Of a DNA stretch of 6,830 nt, positions 1 through 6,383 are shown in pieces. The DNA comes from Oscillospiraceae bacterium (GTDB lineage Bacteria > Bacillota > Clostridia > Oscillospirales > Oscillospiraceae). The notes under the pieces are model-generated. The model saw only the letters and a list, made by a program, of their open reading frames with translations, did not search any database and was not told where the DNA came from. Positions within the stretch are counted from its first letter, which is position 1, and each line of letters opens with the position of its first letter. Both the position numbers and the translations under genes were made by a program. The DNA lies in NCBI GenBank assembly GCA_029065305.1, contig JAIEIQ010000221.1, forward strand, positions 1 through 6,830. The letters run 5' to 3'.

Positions 1-290
1 GCCCCGAACCCCGCCGCCACCGCCCAGGACGGGAGGAACTGCCGCCGGAGGGCGTCCAGAAACAGGCGCATGACCCGGCAGCGCTTCCCCCGGATGGCGT
101 CCACGCACACACCGTGGAGGGCGCAGAGGGCGGGCGGAATGGTGACAACGGGGAGGCAGAAGAGCAGAAAGCACAGGTTCGCCCGGATGAGGGTGAAGAT
201 CTCCCGCCAGAGGGTGGTAAACAGATTCTTCCATCCCAGAACCAGGGGCTCATCCTGGTCCCGGGAGAGATCAGTAGATACGAACTTCAT
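1..290 (-). CDS. DUF624 / YesL-like membrane protein (N-terminal part, runs off left edge)
   Basis: The first 96 residues are visible, starting at the ATG at 288-290; the C-terminus lies beyond base 1. After a polar N-terminus comes a segment (about residues 18-66) reading GWKNLFTTLWREIFTLIRAN, then a long hydrophobic stretch ending in LPVVTIPPALCALHGVCVDA, then a basic loop and a second hydrophobic start near residue 85. The pattern W-x-L-I-x-x-N-L-x-F-x-L-x-x-LPVVTIxPAL is the hallmark of the DUF624 family, whose members include Bacillus YesL. These are multi-pass membrane proteins of unknown biochemical role that are usually encoded beside carbohydrate ABC transporters and glycan-degradation genes. 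The ATG lies inside the end of the upstream FAD gene, a 20-base overlap in another frame, with only a weak GA-rich ribosome binding site. Translation is therefore probably coupled to the upstream gene. The family call rests on recognition of this motif. Confidence 0.82.
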   Translation of the reverse strand, partial: MKFVSTDLSRDQDEPLVLGWKNLFTTLWREIFTLIRANLCFLLFCLPVVTIPPALCALHGVCVDAIRGKRCRVMRLFLDALRRQFLPSWAVAAGFG

Positions 291-2121
291 AGATTCTCGC
301 TCTGTCCAGGCCGTGGGTGCCCAGCACGGTGACGCGGACCTCGTCGCCGGCGGCGCCCTCCGTCCGGAGCACGTTCAGCCGCTGGCCGTTGTTCTCCACC
401 CGCTTCTCCCAGACCTTCTCCCCGCCGCTCCAGACGGAGACGGCGTAGTCCTTCACCAGCTCCCGGGGCAGGCCCTTGACCTGCCGCTCCCGGACGATGC
501 GGGTGATGGAGGGCATGATCTCGTGGCTCAGGTCGGTGTCAAAGGTGAGGCGCACCTCCCGAATGGGGGCGGTCCGGGCGAGCCTGAGCGTCAGGGTCTC
601 ACCGCCCTCCCCCAGGGGAGCGGACTCCCAGCAGTTGGCCGCGTCCCCAACGGTCCGGGCCACGCCGTTGATGACCTCCGCCGCTCCGCCCCGCCCGCTC
701 TCGCTGGTAGCGGAGACGGCCGCGGTCCGGGCCAGGTCCTCCTCGTCCCGGTTGGTGAAGCCGGGGATGTAGCAGTCGTCCTTGAGGAGCTGCTGCTGAA
801 GCCGGACAATATGCTTCTCCCCCACCTCCCGGGGGGTGCAGCCGCTGCGGACAGCCAGCGCCGCCGCCGTGCCCACCGCCTGACCGCCCACGGCGCAGGT
901 GCCCATAACCCGGGCGGAGCTAAAGGCCATTTTAGAGGCGCTGATGTCCCGGCCCGCCATCATCAGGTTTGCCACGTCCCTGCTGCAGTAGCAGCGGTAG
1001 GGGATGGTGTAGCAGCCCTCGAAGTTGTAGACGTGGGAGGGGAAGTCGTCAAAGTCCAGGATGCCGCCCCGGACGTGGACGTCCATGGGCCACCCGCCGT
1101 AGGCCACCGCGTCCTCGAAGACCCGGTTGGAGCGGATGTCGTTCTCCGTGAGGATGTAGTCCCCCTCCAGCCGGCGGCTCTCCCGGTAGCCGGGGACGAT
1201 GCCCACCCAGTCCAAGTCGAAATTGCCGATGCCGTGGTCCCGCTGGTTCTTCAGGTGGTCCCACACGCCGTAGAGGCACCGGAGCAGCTCGTCCCGGAGC
1301 TCCTCGCCCTGGGCGATGATGTCCTCGTAGTCGCCCCCCAGCTCGATCCACCAGTAGCCGGAGTCCACGCAGGCAAACTGGGGCAGCTGGTTCTTGGACG
1401 CGTCGGCGGCCACAATCTCCCCGCCGTCGGCGTGGGCGGTGACGCCGGTGTCGTGGGAGCGGTACTTGAGGTCGTCCTCCGTGAAGCGGTAGGCCCACTC
1501 AGGCCGCTGGAAGGGCACCGGCTCCCCCCGGTCGGCGGCGATGAACATGATGCTGCTGCCCATGGTGTCGGTGTTGGCCTCCTCGGGGGCGGTGGGCTCG
1601 TCAAACTCATGGCGGCTCTCGCTGCCCATCCGGCTGGCCGCGCCGGCCATGACCCCCAGGGTGCCGTGGCCCGTGGCGTCCACGAAGAGCTTCCCGGTGA
1701 GGGTCCACTCCGTCTCCGTGGAGCTCTGGTGGGCGACGACGGCCCGGATCCTCCCGTCCTCCACCGCCACATCGTCCACGTTGGCGTTCAGGTAGGCGGT
1801 CAGATTCTCCTGGGTGTGGATCTTCTCCCACAGAATGGTGTCGAACACATAGAAGGACGCGTAGGGGTTCCGGCGCTTGTTCTCCAGCAGGATCTCCTCC
1901 AGAATGCCGGTCTCCCGCAGGTCCGGCTTGGAGGAGTGGCAGTTGGCGCCCACAATGTGCATCTTGATCTCGGAGCTGGCGTTGCCGCCGAACATGGACC
2001 GGTTCTGGACAATGGCGGTCCGCGCGCCTCCCCGGGCGGAGGCGATGGCCGCGCACATCCCCGACAGACCGCCGCCCACGACCACTACATCGTAGTCTGC
2101 GGACTTTTGATGAATTGACAT
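271..2121 (-). CDS. FAD-dependent oxidoreductase (FAD_oxidored family) with C-terminal beta-sandwich-like domain
   Basis: This complete 616-residue protein is probably a cytoplasmic flavoenzyme, as no signal peptide is seen. An N-terminal Rossmann fold carries the dinucleotide motif GGGLSG at residues 16-21, followed by FGGNASSE at 44-51, a conserved segment of the PF12831 FAD_oxidored family. VDATGHGTLGVMAG at 147-160 is the ATG-type motif. PGYRESRRLEGDYILTENDI at about 310-329 and a closing FAD-contact segment at 385-424 (MAGRDIS...SSARVMGTCAVGGQAVGTAAA) complete the flavin domain. From about residue 468 (SATSES...NVINGVART-like, then W-E-S and LTLRLARTAPIREVRLTFD) the C-terminus resembles a galactose-binding-like or discoidin-like beta-sandwich, common in carbohydrate-associated members. 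The ATG at 2119-2121 sits 7 bases after a perfect AGGAGGT. Homologues are usually annotated only as FAD-dependent oxidoreductases, sometimes misleadingly as xanthan lyase. The substrate is unknown; the ROK and DUF624 neighbours point to a sugar or glycoside. Confidence 0.9.
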   Translation of the reverse strand: MSIHQKSADYDVVVVGGGLSGMCAAIASARGGARTAIVQNRSMFGGNASSEIKMHIVGANCHSSKPDLRETGILEEILLENKRRNPYASFYVFDTILWEKIHTQENLTAYLNANVDDVAVEDGRIRAVVAHQSSTETEWTLTGKLFVDATGHGTLGVMAGAASRMGSESRHEFDEPTAPEEANTDTMGSSIMFIAADRGEPVPFQRPEWAYRFTEDDLKYRSHDTGVTAHADGGEIVAADASKNQLPQFACVDSGYWWIELGGDYEDIIAQGEELRDELLRCLYGVWDHLKNQRDHGIGNFDLDWVGIVPGYRESRRLEGDYILTENDIRSNRVFEDAVAYGGWPMDVHVRGGILDFDDFPSHVYNFEGCYTIPYRCYCSRDVANLMMAGRDISASKMAFSSARVMGTCAVGGQAVGTAAALAVRSGCTPREVGEKHIVRLQQQLLKDDCYIPGFTNRDEEDLARTAAVSATSESGRGGAAEVINGVARTVGDAANCWESAPLGEGGETLTLRLARTAPIREVRLTFDTDLSHEIMPSITRIVRERQVKGLPRELVKDYAVSVWSGGEKVWEKRVENNGQRLNVLRTEGAAGDEVRVTVLGTHGLDRARIYEVRIY

Positions 2122-2128
2122 ATTTTGT

Positions 2129-2135
2129 ACCTCCT
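2129..2135 (-). promoter_or_regulatory. Strong ribosome binding site of the FAD oxidoreductase gene
   Basis: On the minus strand this reads AGGAGGT, a perfect anti-16S match. It is followed by a 7-base spacer and the ATG at 2121, which fixes the start of the oxidoreductase gene and predicts efficient translation. Confidence 0.9.
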
Positions 2136-2178
2136 GCCGATATCGCGTCGCTTTTCCAAAGATTATCTGGTAAAACTG

Positions 2179-2207
2179 AATATATCACCACTCATCTGTT
2201 TTGTCAA
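2179..2207 (-). promoter_or_regulatory. Sigma-A/70 promoter of the FAD oxidoreductase operon
   Basis: On the minus strand the -35 is a perfect TTGACA (2207-2202) and the -10 is TATATT (2184-2179), separated by exactly 17 bases. Transcription should start near base 2172, giving a leader of about 50 bases before the ATG at 2121. A promoter this close to consensus is normally held in check by a repressor; the adjacent ROK regulator is the obvious candidate. The AT-rich run just upstream (TCGATAAAACAA) could act as a contact for the RNA polymerase alpha subunit or as part of an operator. Confidence 0.85.
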
Positions 2208-2351
2208 TTGTTTTATCGAAGTTTTGTGTCACGAAAGCAAAGGTTGTAGGAACTGATAAAATATATAGTCGATTTTTGGATGATTTCCCAAATTTTCTTC
2301 CTTTATTTGGGGGTTTTTATTCAAAGAATGTATTCGCCGCCGCGTGGGCAG
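2208..2351 (-). promoter_or_regulatory. AT-rich upstream control region of the FAD operon
   Basis: This is a gene-free stretch between the ROK terminator and the FAD promoter. It is strikingly AT-rich compared with the GC-rich coding DNA on either side. It contains a spaced inverted repeat (2287-2311). It also has a weak second promoter-like pair, TTGGGA at 2291-2286 and TATATA at 2267-2262 with an 18-base spacer, which is poorer than the main promoter. No credible open reading frame or RNA gene is seen. The most likely role is regulator binding. Confidence 0.5.
2287..2311. repeat. Spaced inverted repeat, possible operator
   Basis: Two perfect 7-base arms, CCCAAAT (2287-2293) and ATTTGGG (2305-2311), are separated by 11 bases, so arm centres are 18 bases apart, close to two helical turns. 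The repeat lies roughly 115-140 bases upstream of the predicted FAD transcription start, a position more usual for an activator than for simple repression. There is no T-tract after it in either direction, so it is not a terminator. Its regulatory role is inferred only. Confidence 0.4.
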
Positions 2352-2386
2352 AAAAAAGCCGGCCCCTCGTTTTGAGAGGCCGGCTT
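2352..2386 (-). terminator. Rho-independent terminator after the ROK gene
   Basis: On the minus strand the sequence forms a 9-base-pair stem, AAGCCGGCC pairing with GGCCGGCTT. A further CTC/GAG pairing sits above a C-A mismatch, and the hairpin is followed by a run of six T (2357-2352). The stem begins 22 bases after the ROK stop codon at 2408-2410. Flanking GGCAG/CTGCC (2347-2351 and 2388-2392) could lengthen the stem. It should insulate the ROK transcript from the FAD operon, so the latter depends on its own promoter. Confidence 0.92.
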
Positions 2387-2407
2387 CCTGCCGGACATAT
2401 ATCAATC

Positions 2408-3532
2408 TTAAAATCTCAGCTTCGCGATATACTGCTTGCTCATCAGCTGCGCCGCGCCGATGGCCGCGCTTCCGCTCTGGTACTTGCCCAGCTGGATGTA
2501 GGAGGTGTCGTAGTCGAAGTTGTTGTACTCCCGCAGCTTCTCCTCAAATTTGTAGGTATAGCCGGGCATATTTCCGCCCACGTCGCCGCCCAGGATAATT
2601 TTACAGTCATACGCCATGCGCAGGTTGGACACCGCCAGCGCCAGATTGTTCAAATAGGTCTCCCACAGCCCTACGGCCTCCGGCGCCCCCCGCTGCAGGC
2701 GCTCAAAAAACTGGCTCAGCCCCAGGGGCGCGTTCTGGTGGAGGACCTTGGCGGAGCAGTAGGCGTCCAGGCAGCCCTTCTTTCCGCAGTAGCAGCGCCG
2801 GCCGTTGGGGACGAGGACCATGTGACCGAACTCCGCGCCCTTATAGTTATCCCCCCGGTAGAGGTTGCCGTTGAGGTACATGGCGCCCCCCACCGTGTCG
2901 CTCAGGGAGAGGTAGATGGTGTTCTGCTGCTCATCCTCCACCTCGGCATAGGCGGCGGCGTTGGCGTCGTTGTCGAAGCAGGTGTCGTAGGGGATACTCC
3001 GGGAGAACTGGAGCAGGCTCACATTGGATACCTCCAGGGTGTGGGACTTGACAAGCATCCCCTGGTTGAGGTCCAGGATTCCGGGCAGGGAAAACCCGAC
3101 GCCCATCAGGGTATATGCCCCGCCGGCTCCCACCTTGTTTTTATCAATGAACCTCTGGACCAGATATCCCAGCTTCACATAATATTCCAAGGTATTTTGG
3201 AACGGCAGCTCGTGCTGGACCATATCCAGAATCCTCCGGCTCATGTCGGCCATCACCAGGCACAGGTGCTGCTTGCTGACCTCCACGCCCACCACACAGT
3301 GCTTCCCCTCCTGGATAGAGAGAACGGTCGCCTTCCGCCCGCCGGTGGAGCCGTATTTTCCGGACTCGCAGATGAAGCCGGCCTCAATAAGCTCTGTCAC
3401 ATTCTGCAGGACAGTCGGCATGCTGAAGCCCAGGTCGGCGGCAATTTCGTGCCGGGACACACTGCGGTGGTTGAGGATGTATTGCAGCGTGCGGATTCGG
3501 TTGAGCTGCTTGATCTCCGAGTTTACCTTCAT
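2408..3532 (-). CDS. ROK-family transcriptional regulator (NagC/XylR type)
   Basis: This 374-residue protein is of typical length for ROK regulators. A winged helix-turn-helix occupies about residues 10-72 (VSRHEIAADLGFSMPTVLQN at 25-44 is the reading-head region). The ROK sugar-binding fold follows: a beta segment starting CVVGVEVS near 79, FDNDANAAA at 186-194, and the ROK zinc signature from E234/H237 through CYCGKKGCLDAYC at 247-259. The zinc ligands expected from the family are H237, C247, C249 and C254. The phosphate-binding GTGIG of ROK kinases is replaced by DTVGGAM (212-218), so it should sense rather than phosphorylate a sugar. The start is the ATG at 3530-3532, preceded by GGGGGAACT; an in-frame GTG at 3562 lacks a comparable site. 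The gene has its own promoter and terminator. It probably represses the FAD operon and possibly itself. The ligand is unknown. Confidence 0.93.
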   Translation of the reverse strand: MKVNSEIKQLNRIRTLQYILNHRSVSRHEIAADLGFSMPTVLQNVTELIEAGFICESGKYGSTGGRKATVLSIQEGKHCVVGVEVSKQHLCLVMADMSRRILDMVQHELPFQNTLEYYVKLGYLVQRFIDKNKVGAGGAYTLMGVGFSLPGILDLNQGMLVKSHTLEVSNVSLLQFSRSIPYDTCFDNDANAAAYAEVEDEQQNTIYLSLSDTVGGAMYLNGNLYRGDNYKGAEFGHMVLVPNGRRCYCGKKGCLDAYCSAKVLHQNAPLGLSQFFERLQRGAPEAVGLWETYLNNLALAVSNLRMAYDCKIILGGDVGGNMPGYTYKFEEKLREYNNFDYDTSYIQLGKYQSGSAAIGAAQLMSKQYIAKLRF

Positions 3533-3539
3533 AGTTCCC

Positions 3540-3569
3540 CCGGCCTGACCGCATGGGAGCACCGGCCGG
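3540..3569 (-). promoter_or_regulatory. GC-rich leader hairpin next to the ROK ribosome binding site
   Basis: In the predicted ROK mRNA, CCGGCC (3569-3564) can pair with GGCCGG (3545-3540) across an 18-base loop. The 3' arm includes the first two G of the GGGGG ribosome binding tract (3541-3537), which lies only 4 bases before the ATG. The structure could dampen ROK translation. This is a visual pairing only; no folding energy was computed. Confidence 0.35.
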
Positions 3570-3579
3570 CCAAATTTTA

Positions 3580-3596
3580 TTAAAGCGTTGATTTAA
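3580..3596. promoter_or_regulatory. Palindrome at the ROK promoter, possible autoregulatory operator
   Basis: TTAAA and TTTAA arms flank 7 bases (TTAAAGCGTTGATTTAA on the plus strand), spanning the predicted transcription start and touching the -10 box. ROK regulators commonly bind AT-rich palindromes and repress their own genes, so the site fits autoregulation. The arms are short and low in complexity, so chance is a real alternative. Confidence 0.4.
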
Positions 3597-3624
3597 CTAT
3601 ACACCTGGAGGCCGGCTGTGTCAA
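3596..3624 (-). promoter_or_regulatory. Sigma-A/70 promoter of the ROK regulator gene
   Basis: On the minus strand there is a perfect TTGACA (3624-3619), a 17-base spacer and TATAGT (3601-3596). Transcription should start near 3589, leaving a leader of about 57 bases before the ATG at 3532. It lies between the VWA gene stop (3682) and the ROK gene. Bases 3625-3681 hold no clear hairpin plus T-tract, so read-through from the VWA operon may add to ROK expression. Confidence 0.85.
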
Positions 3625-3681
3625 GTGCCTGTTGCGCCGCCCTCCGCCGCCGGGGGAATACGGCCTGTTTGGGGGCAGATT

Positions 3682-5055
3682 TTACTCCGCAGGCCGCAGA
3701 TTCAGCACCGCTCCATAGGGCTCCCGCAGAGACAAATTTTCGCTCCCGCCAAAGACCACCCATATATTTCGATAGGTCCTCGGGCGCGGGATCTCCGTTT
3801 CACCATATCCATCGGTAAAATAGATCAGCAGCGCGTCCCGGAAATACCGGTCGCTGTTCACATACTCAATGACCGGGGAGAACCATGTGCCGCCGCGTCC
3901 GGCGACCTTCCGCTTGATATCCGCCGGCGTCCTTGCCCGGTAAACACGCTGAACCTCGGCGTCACATTCGATCACCGTAATCTCGTGCCTGCGCTTGGCC
4001 AGGATTGCAAAAATTTCGTTGAATACCTCCGCAATCATTTCATCATCCATGGACCCGGAGGTGTCAACAGCCACCACGAGCTTCAACAGCTTATCGCTCA
4101 TTGTGCCGGACAGGTCAAACCGCTCCGGCTGCCGGCGGTTGAGGCGCATCCTGGTTCTCCGTTTGTTCGCCGTAATAGTGCCTACATATTTTTTCAAAAT
4201 CGCCTGCCAGGCGAGTACCGGAGGCCGGTTCAGCAGCTCTATCTGGCTTGTAAAGTGGGCGGGCATCAGCCCGCGGCTCTCCGCGCTCATCATGGAGGCG
4301 GCGGCGTTGACCAGTTCTCTTGCCGCCGCTTCGGCGTCCTCGGCGTCCTGACCCACATTCCAGTCGTGGTCCAAAACGTGTCCGCCGCAGCTTTTTGCGG
4401 TGACAATCTGGCCTTCAACCGCTGCGGGCGCGGCGTTCTCCGCACTCTGACCCGCGCTGCCATCGGGACGCTTCTTGTGGATTAAAGCAAAATAATACGC
4501 ATAGCTCTCCATCGGGCGGACCGCTTTAAGCTGAAACATCTGAGATAATGCCTGTGACGTGATCAGCCCTTCCGGCGCCGTCATGAAATTGTGGTTTTCC
4601 GCCGCGATTTCATGGTTGATTCTGTCGTTGACCGCCGCGTCAGCGGCCAGGTTAAACTCATAAAAGGTCCTCGGATCTCCGTCCGGGTTTGCTTTTACCA
4701 TCTCCGCCGGGTGGTTGAACAGAACATGGTCGATCTCATGGCAAACGGTAAAGATAATCTCCTTCAGCGTAAACCCGCAGAGCAGCAGCGGGTTGGACTC
4801 AAACACCGGCGGGAAGCTGTTCAGCTTAATTCCGGCAATTATATTGGCGAAAAAGTTCACTTTAAACTGCATATTGATGAGAAAGTAGCCATAATAGCTG
4901 TCCCGCTCCGAGATCAGGAAGAGCTTGAGCAGCTCCATGAGCTCCAAAAAATCCGCCCGCACCTCGTCCAGCAGAGCCTCCCCGCAATCTCCGCCCTCTA
5001 TGGCTGCGATACACGCTTTGATCCGCTTCAGCAGAGCGGTAATATCATTCGCCAT
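3682..5055 (-). CDS. DUF2201-type protein: metallopeptidase-like domain plus VWA domain
   Basis: This complete protein has 457 residues. The N-terminal half matches the putative metallopeptidase domain found in DUF2201 proteins: a hydrophobic helical region (about 35-100), then HEIDHVLFNH at 106-115, an HExxHxxxxH zinc-site pattern, followed by NLAADAAVNDRINHE (135-149). A low-complexity Ala/Glu linker lies near 195-220, then GGHVLDHDW (224-232) and a helical stretch with a basic patch NKRRTRMRLNRR (297-308). The C-terminal VWA-like domain has a full MIDAS: DTSGSM at 331-336, T390 in GRGGTW and D415 in YFTDGYG, so metal-dependent partner binding is likely. No signal peptide or membrane anchor is evident, so it is probably cytoplasmic. 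Its ATG shares one base with the stop of the upstream AAA+ gene (TAATG), with a GAGGAAAG ribosome binding site inside that gene. It is presumably the adaptor or effector partner of that ATPase. Protease activity is unproven for this family. Confidence 0.9.
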   Translation of the reverse strand: MANDITALLKRIKACIAAIEGGDCGEALLDEVRADFLELMELLKLFLISERDSYYGYFLINMQFKVNFFANIIAGIKLNSFPPVFESNPLLLCGFTLKEIIFTVCHEIDHVLFNHPAEMVKANPDGDPRTFYEFNLAADAAVNDRINHEIAAENHNFMTAPEGLITSQALSQMFQLKAVRPMESYAYYFALIHKKRPDGSAGQSAENAAPAAVEGQIVTAKSCGGHVLDHDWNVGQDAEDAEAAARELVNAAASMMSAESRGLMPAHFTSQIELLNRPPVLAWQAILKKYVGTITANKRRTRMRLNRRQPERFDLSGTMSDKLLKLVVAVDTSGSMDDEMIAEVFNEIFAILAKRRHEITVIECDAEVQRVYRARTPADIKRKVAGRGGTWFSPVIEYVNSDRYFRDALLIYFTDGYGETEIPRPRTYRNIWVVFGGSENLSLREPYGAVLNLRPAE

Positions 5056-6383
5056 TACTTGCTTTCCTCAATCAGCCTTCTGGTTTGATCCGAGAGGTCC
5101 AGCATCCCGATCAAATCGCTCTCGAACACGTCGAACAGCAGCTCTATCATGCTGTTTCCGTCGTCCGTGCTGACCGCCGCGATGTTCTGGGCGAACAGGA
5201 GGCGGGTGGAGGAGTCCAGCGCGCGGACCAACAGGGCCAGCTGCTCCTTCGCAACAGCGAACTGCTCCCGGTTGAGCATCATAAATTCCAGATTTTCCTT
5301 CAGATACGCCAGCAAAAGGTCGCAGGTCTGCACCTTTTTGGCCGCGGACATCCTCTCCAGCAGCGGCATACTCTTGGTGAGCCCCGCGTCGTCGGCGAAG
5401 AGCTCCTCCGGAGCCAGCGCCCTGGCCTGGGAAACCAGGCTGGCGAAAAACATAGTGGACGCGGAAGAGCCCAGCTTGGCGGAGACAAGGGCCTTCATAT
5501 CCTTCTCCACAATTTTCGGTGTGTTTTCCTTCTCGGTGAAGAAGCACCGCAGCATGGGCTCGCTTTTGAGCAGTGTGTCCACCATGTCCCAGCCGCGCGG
5601 GGAGGGCGTCGGCTTCTCCTCGTCCTCCAGGTCCCTGGAGCTGGAGGACAGGCACTTGGGATTTTCCTTGATAAAGCGCAGGATATCGGGAGAAATACCG
5701 GCGGCTCTGCCGTATTTCAGCCACTGGGAGGCGTTCTCCCCCACTTTGATTTTCAGAAAGCGGTCCAGCTGGGCCGGGTCCATCTCGTTCGTGGCGTAGA
5801 TGCTGTTCTGGGTGCTGGGGTTCATCGCCCCCACGAACAGCACCCACCAGGGAAACTGATATCCGTTGACGCTGCGGGTCAGCAGGATATTCATCAGCTC
5901 CTTATAGACCGTATTTTCCGTGCGGTTGATCTCGTCGATAAAGATGATCACCGGACGGACTGCGCCGCTTTTCAGCGCGTCCAGGCGCTCCTGAGGGGTG
6001 AGGAAATTGCGGGCCCAGCGGTTTTCGCCGCCCTCCAGCGCGGAGGAGCCGTCGGCCGTTCCGCCGGCGGCCTCAAAAATCCGCTTCTCCTCATTTTGAA
6101 CGCGCTCCACCGCGTAGTAGGGCAGAAAGCGGAACTTGGTGCTCCCGTTTTCATCCCTGTACTGGTAGGGCAGGCCGGTGATCTCCCCCTCCTTCAGGGT
6201 CCCGCCCTCCACCGTAATACAGACGCCGCCCAGCTCCTCGGCGATGCTCTTCATCATGGCAGACTTGCCGATGCCGTGCTTGCCGGAGATCAGCGGCGTG
6301 ATGGCCAGGTTCCGCTTCTCAGAGACGATGTTGGACAGAAGCGCCCGCTTTACCAGGCGCTTGGCCTCCTCAATCGTGATCAT
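5055..6383 (-). CDS. MoxR-like AAA+ ATPase (AAA_5 type)
   Basis: This complete protein has 442 residues. The AAA+ core occupies about residues 1-270: Walker A GKHGIGKS at 34-41, Walker B VIIFIDEINR at 145-154 with D150/E151, sensor-1 N188 in FVGAMNPS, a candidate arginine finger R208 in MDPAQLDRF, and a sensor-2-like SPRGW at 261-265. About 55 residues between FRFLPYYAVERVQ and Walker B form a loop with a Gly/Ala-rich stretch (105-120). Residues 270-442 are helical with no motif I recognise and may bind the partner. MoxR ATPases form ring oligomers and act with VWA-domain partners in metal insertion, complex assembly or stress responses; which applies here is unknown. The ATG overlaps the stop of the upstream repeat gene (ATGA) and follows AAAGGA. 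Its own stop overlaps the VWA start, so all three are probably made together in matched amounts. Confidence 0.93.
   Translation of the reverse strand: MITIEEAKRLVKRALLSNIVSEKRNLAITPLISGKHGIGKSAMMKSIAEELGGVCITVEGGTLKEGEITGLPYQYRDENGSTKFRFLPYYAVERVQNEEKRIFEAAGGTADGSSALEGGENRWARNFLTPQERLDALKSGAVRPVIIFIDEINRTENTVYKELMNILLTRSVNGYQFPWWVLFVGAMNPSTQNSIYATNEMDPAQLDRFLKIKVGENASQWLKYGRAAGISPDILRFIKENPKCLSSSSRDLEDEEKPTPSPRGWDMVDTLLKSEPMLRCFFTEKENTPKIVEKDMKALVSAKLGSSASTMFFASLVSQARALAPEELFADDAGLTKSMPLLERMSAAKKVQTCDLLLAYLKENLEFMMLNREQFAVAKEQLALLVRALDSSTRLLFAQNIAAVSTDDGNSMIELLFDVFESDLIGMLDLSDQTRRLIEESK

Noticed and set aside
70..2118. 682-codon open frame on the plus strand opposite the FAD gene
   Set aside because: It is the antisense shadow of a well-supported flavoprotein gene, arising from GC-rich third-position bias. 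Its protein is rich in Gly, Ala, Val and Pro with no recognisable motif, and it has no ribosome binding site.
2138..2145. CGATATCG palindrome in the FAD leader
   Set aside because: It is only 8 bases long and close to the ribosome binding site. Without conservation data it is not distinguishable from chance.
2262..2291. Second promoter TTGGGA-18-TATATA upstream of the FAD gene
   Set aside because: It has a weak -35 and is easily found by chance in AT-rich DNA. The TTGACA-17-TATATT pair closer to the gene is sufficient.
3533..3562. Upstream GTG start adding 10 residues to the ROK regulator
   Set aside because: It has no good ribosome binding site, and the added residues (MLPCGQAGGT) do not look like a ROK N-terminus. 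The ATG at 3532 has a GGGGGA tract and gives the usual N-terminus.
2201..3583. 460-codon plus-strand open frame opposite the ROK gene
   Set aside because: It crosses the FAD promoter, the ROK terminator and the whole ROK gene, and shows no domain signature.
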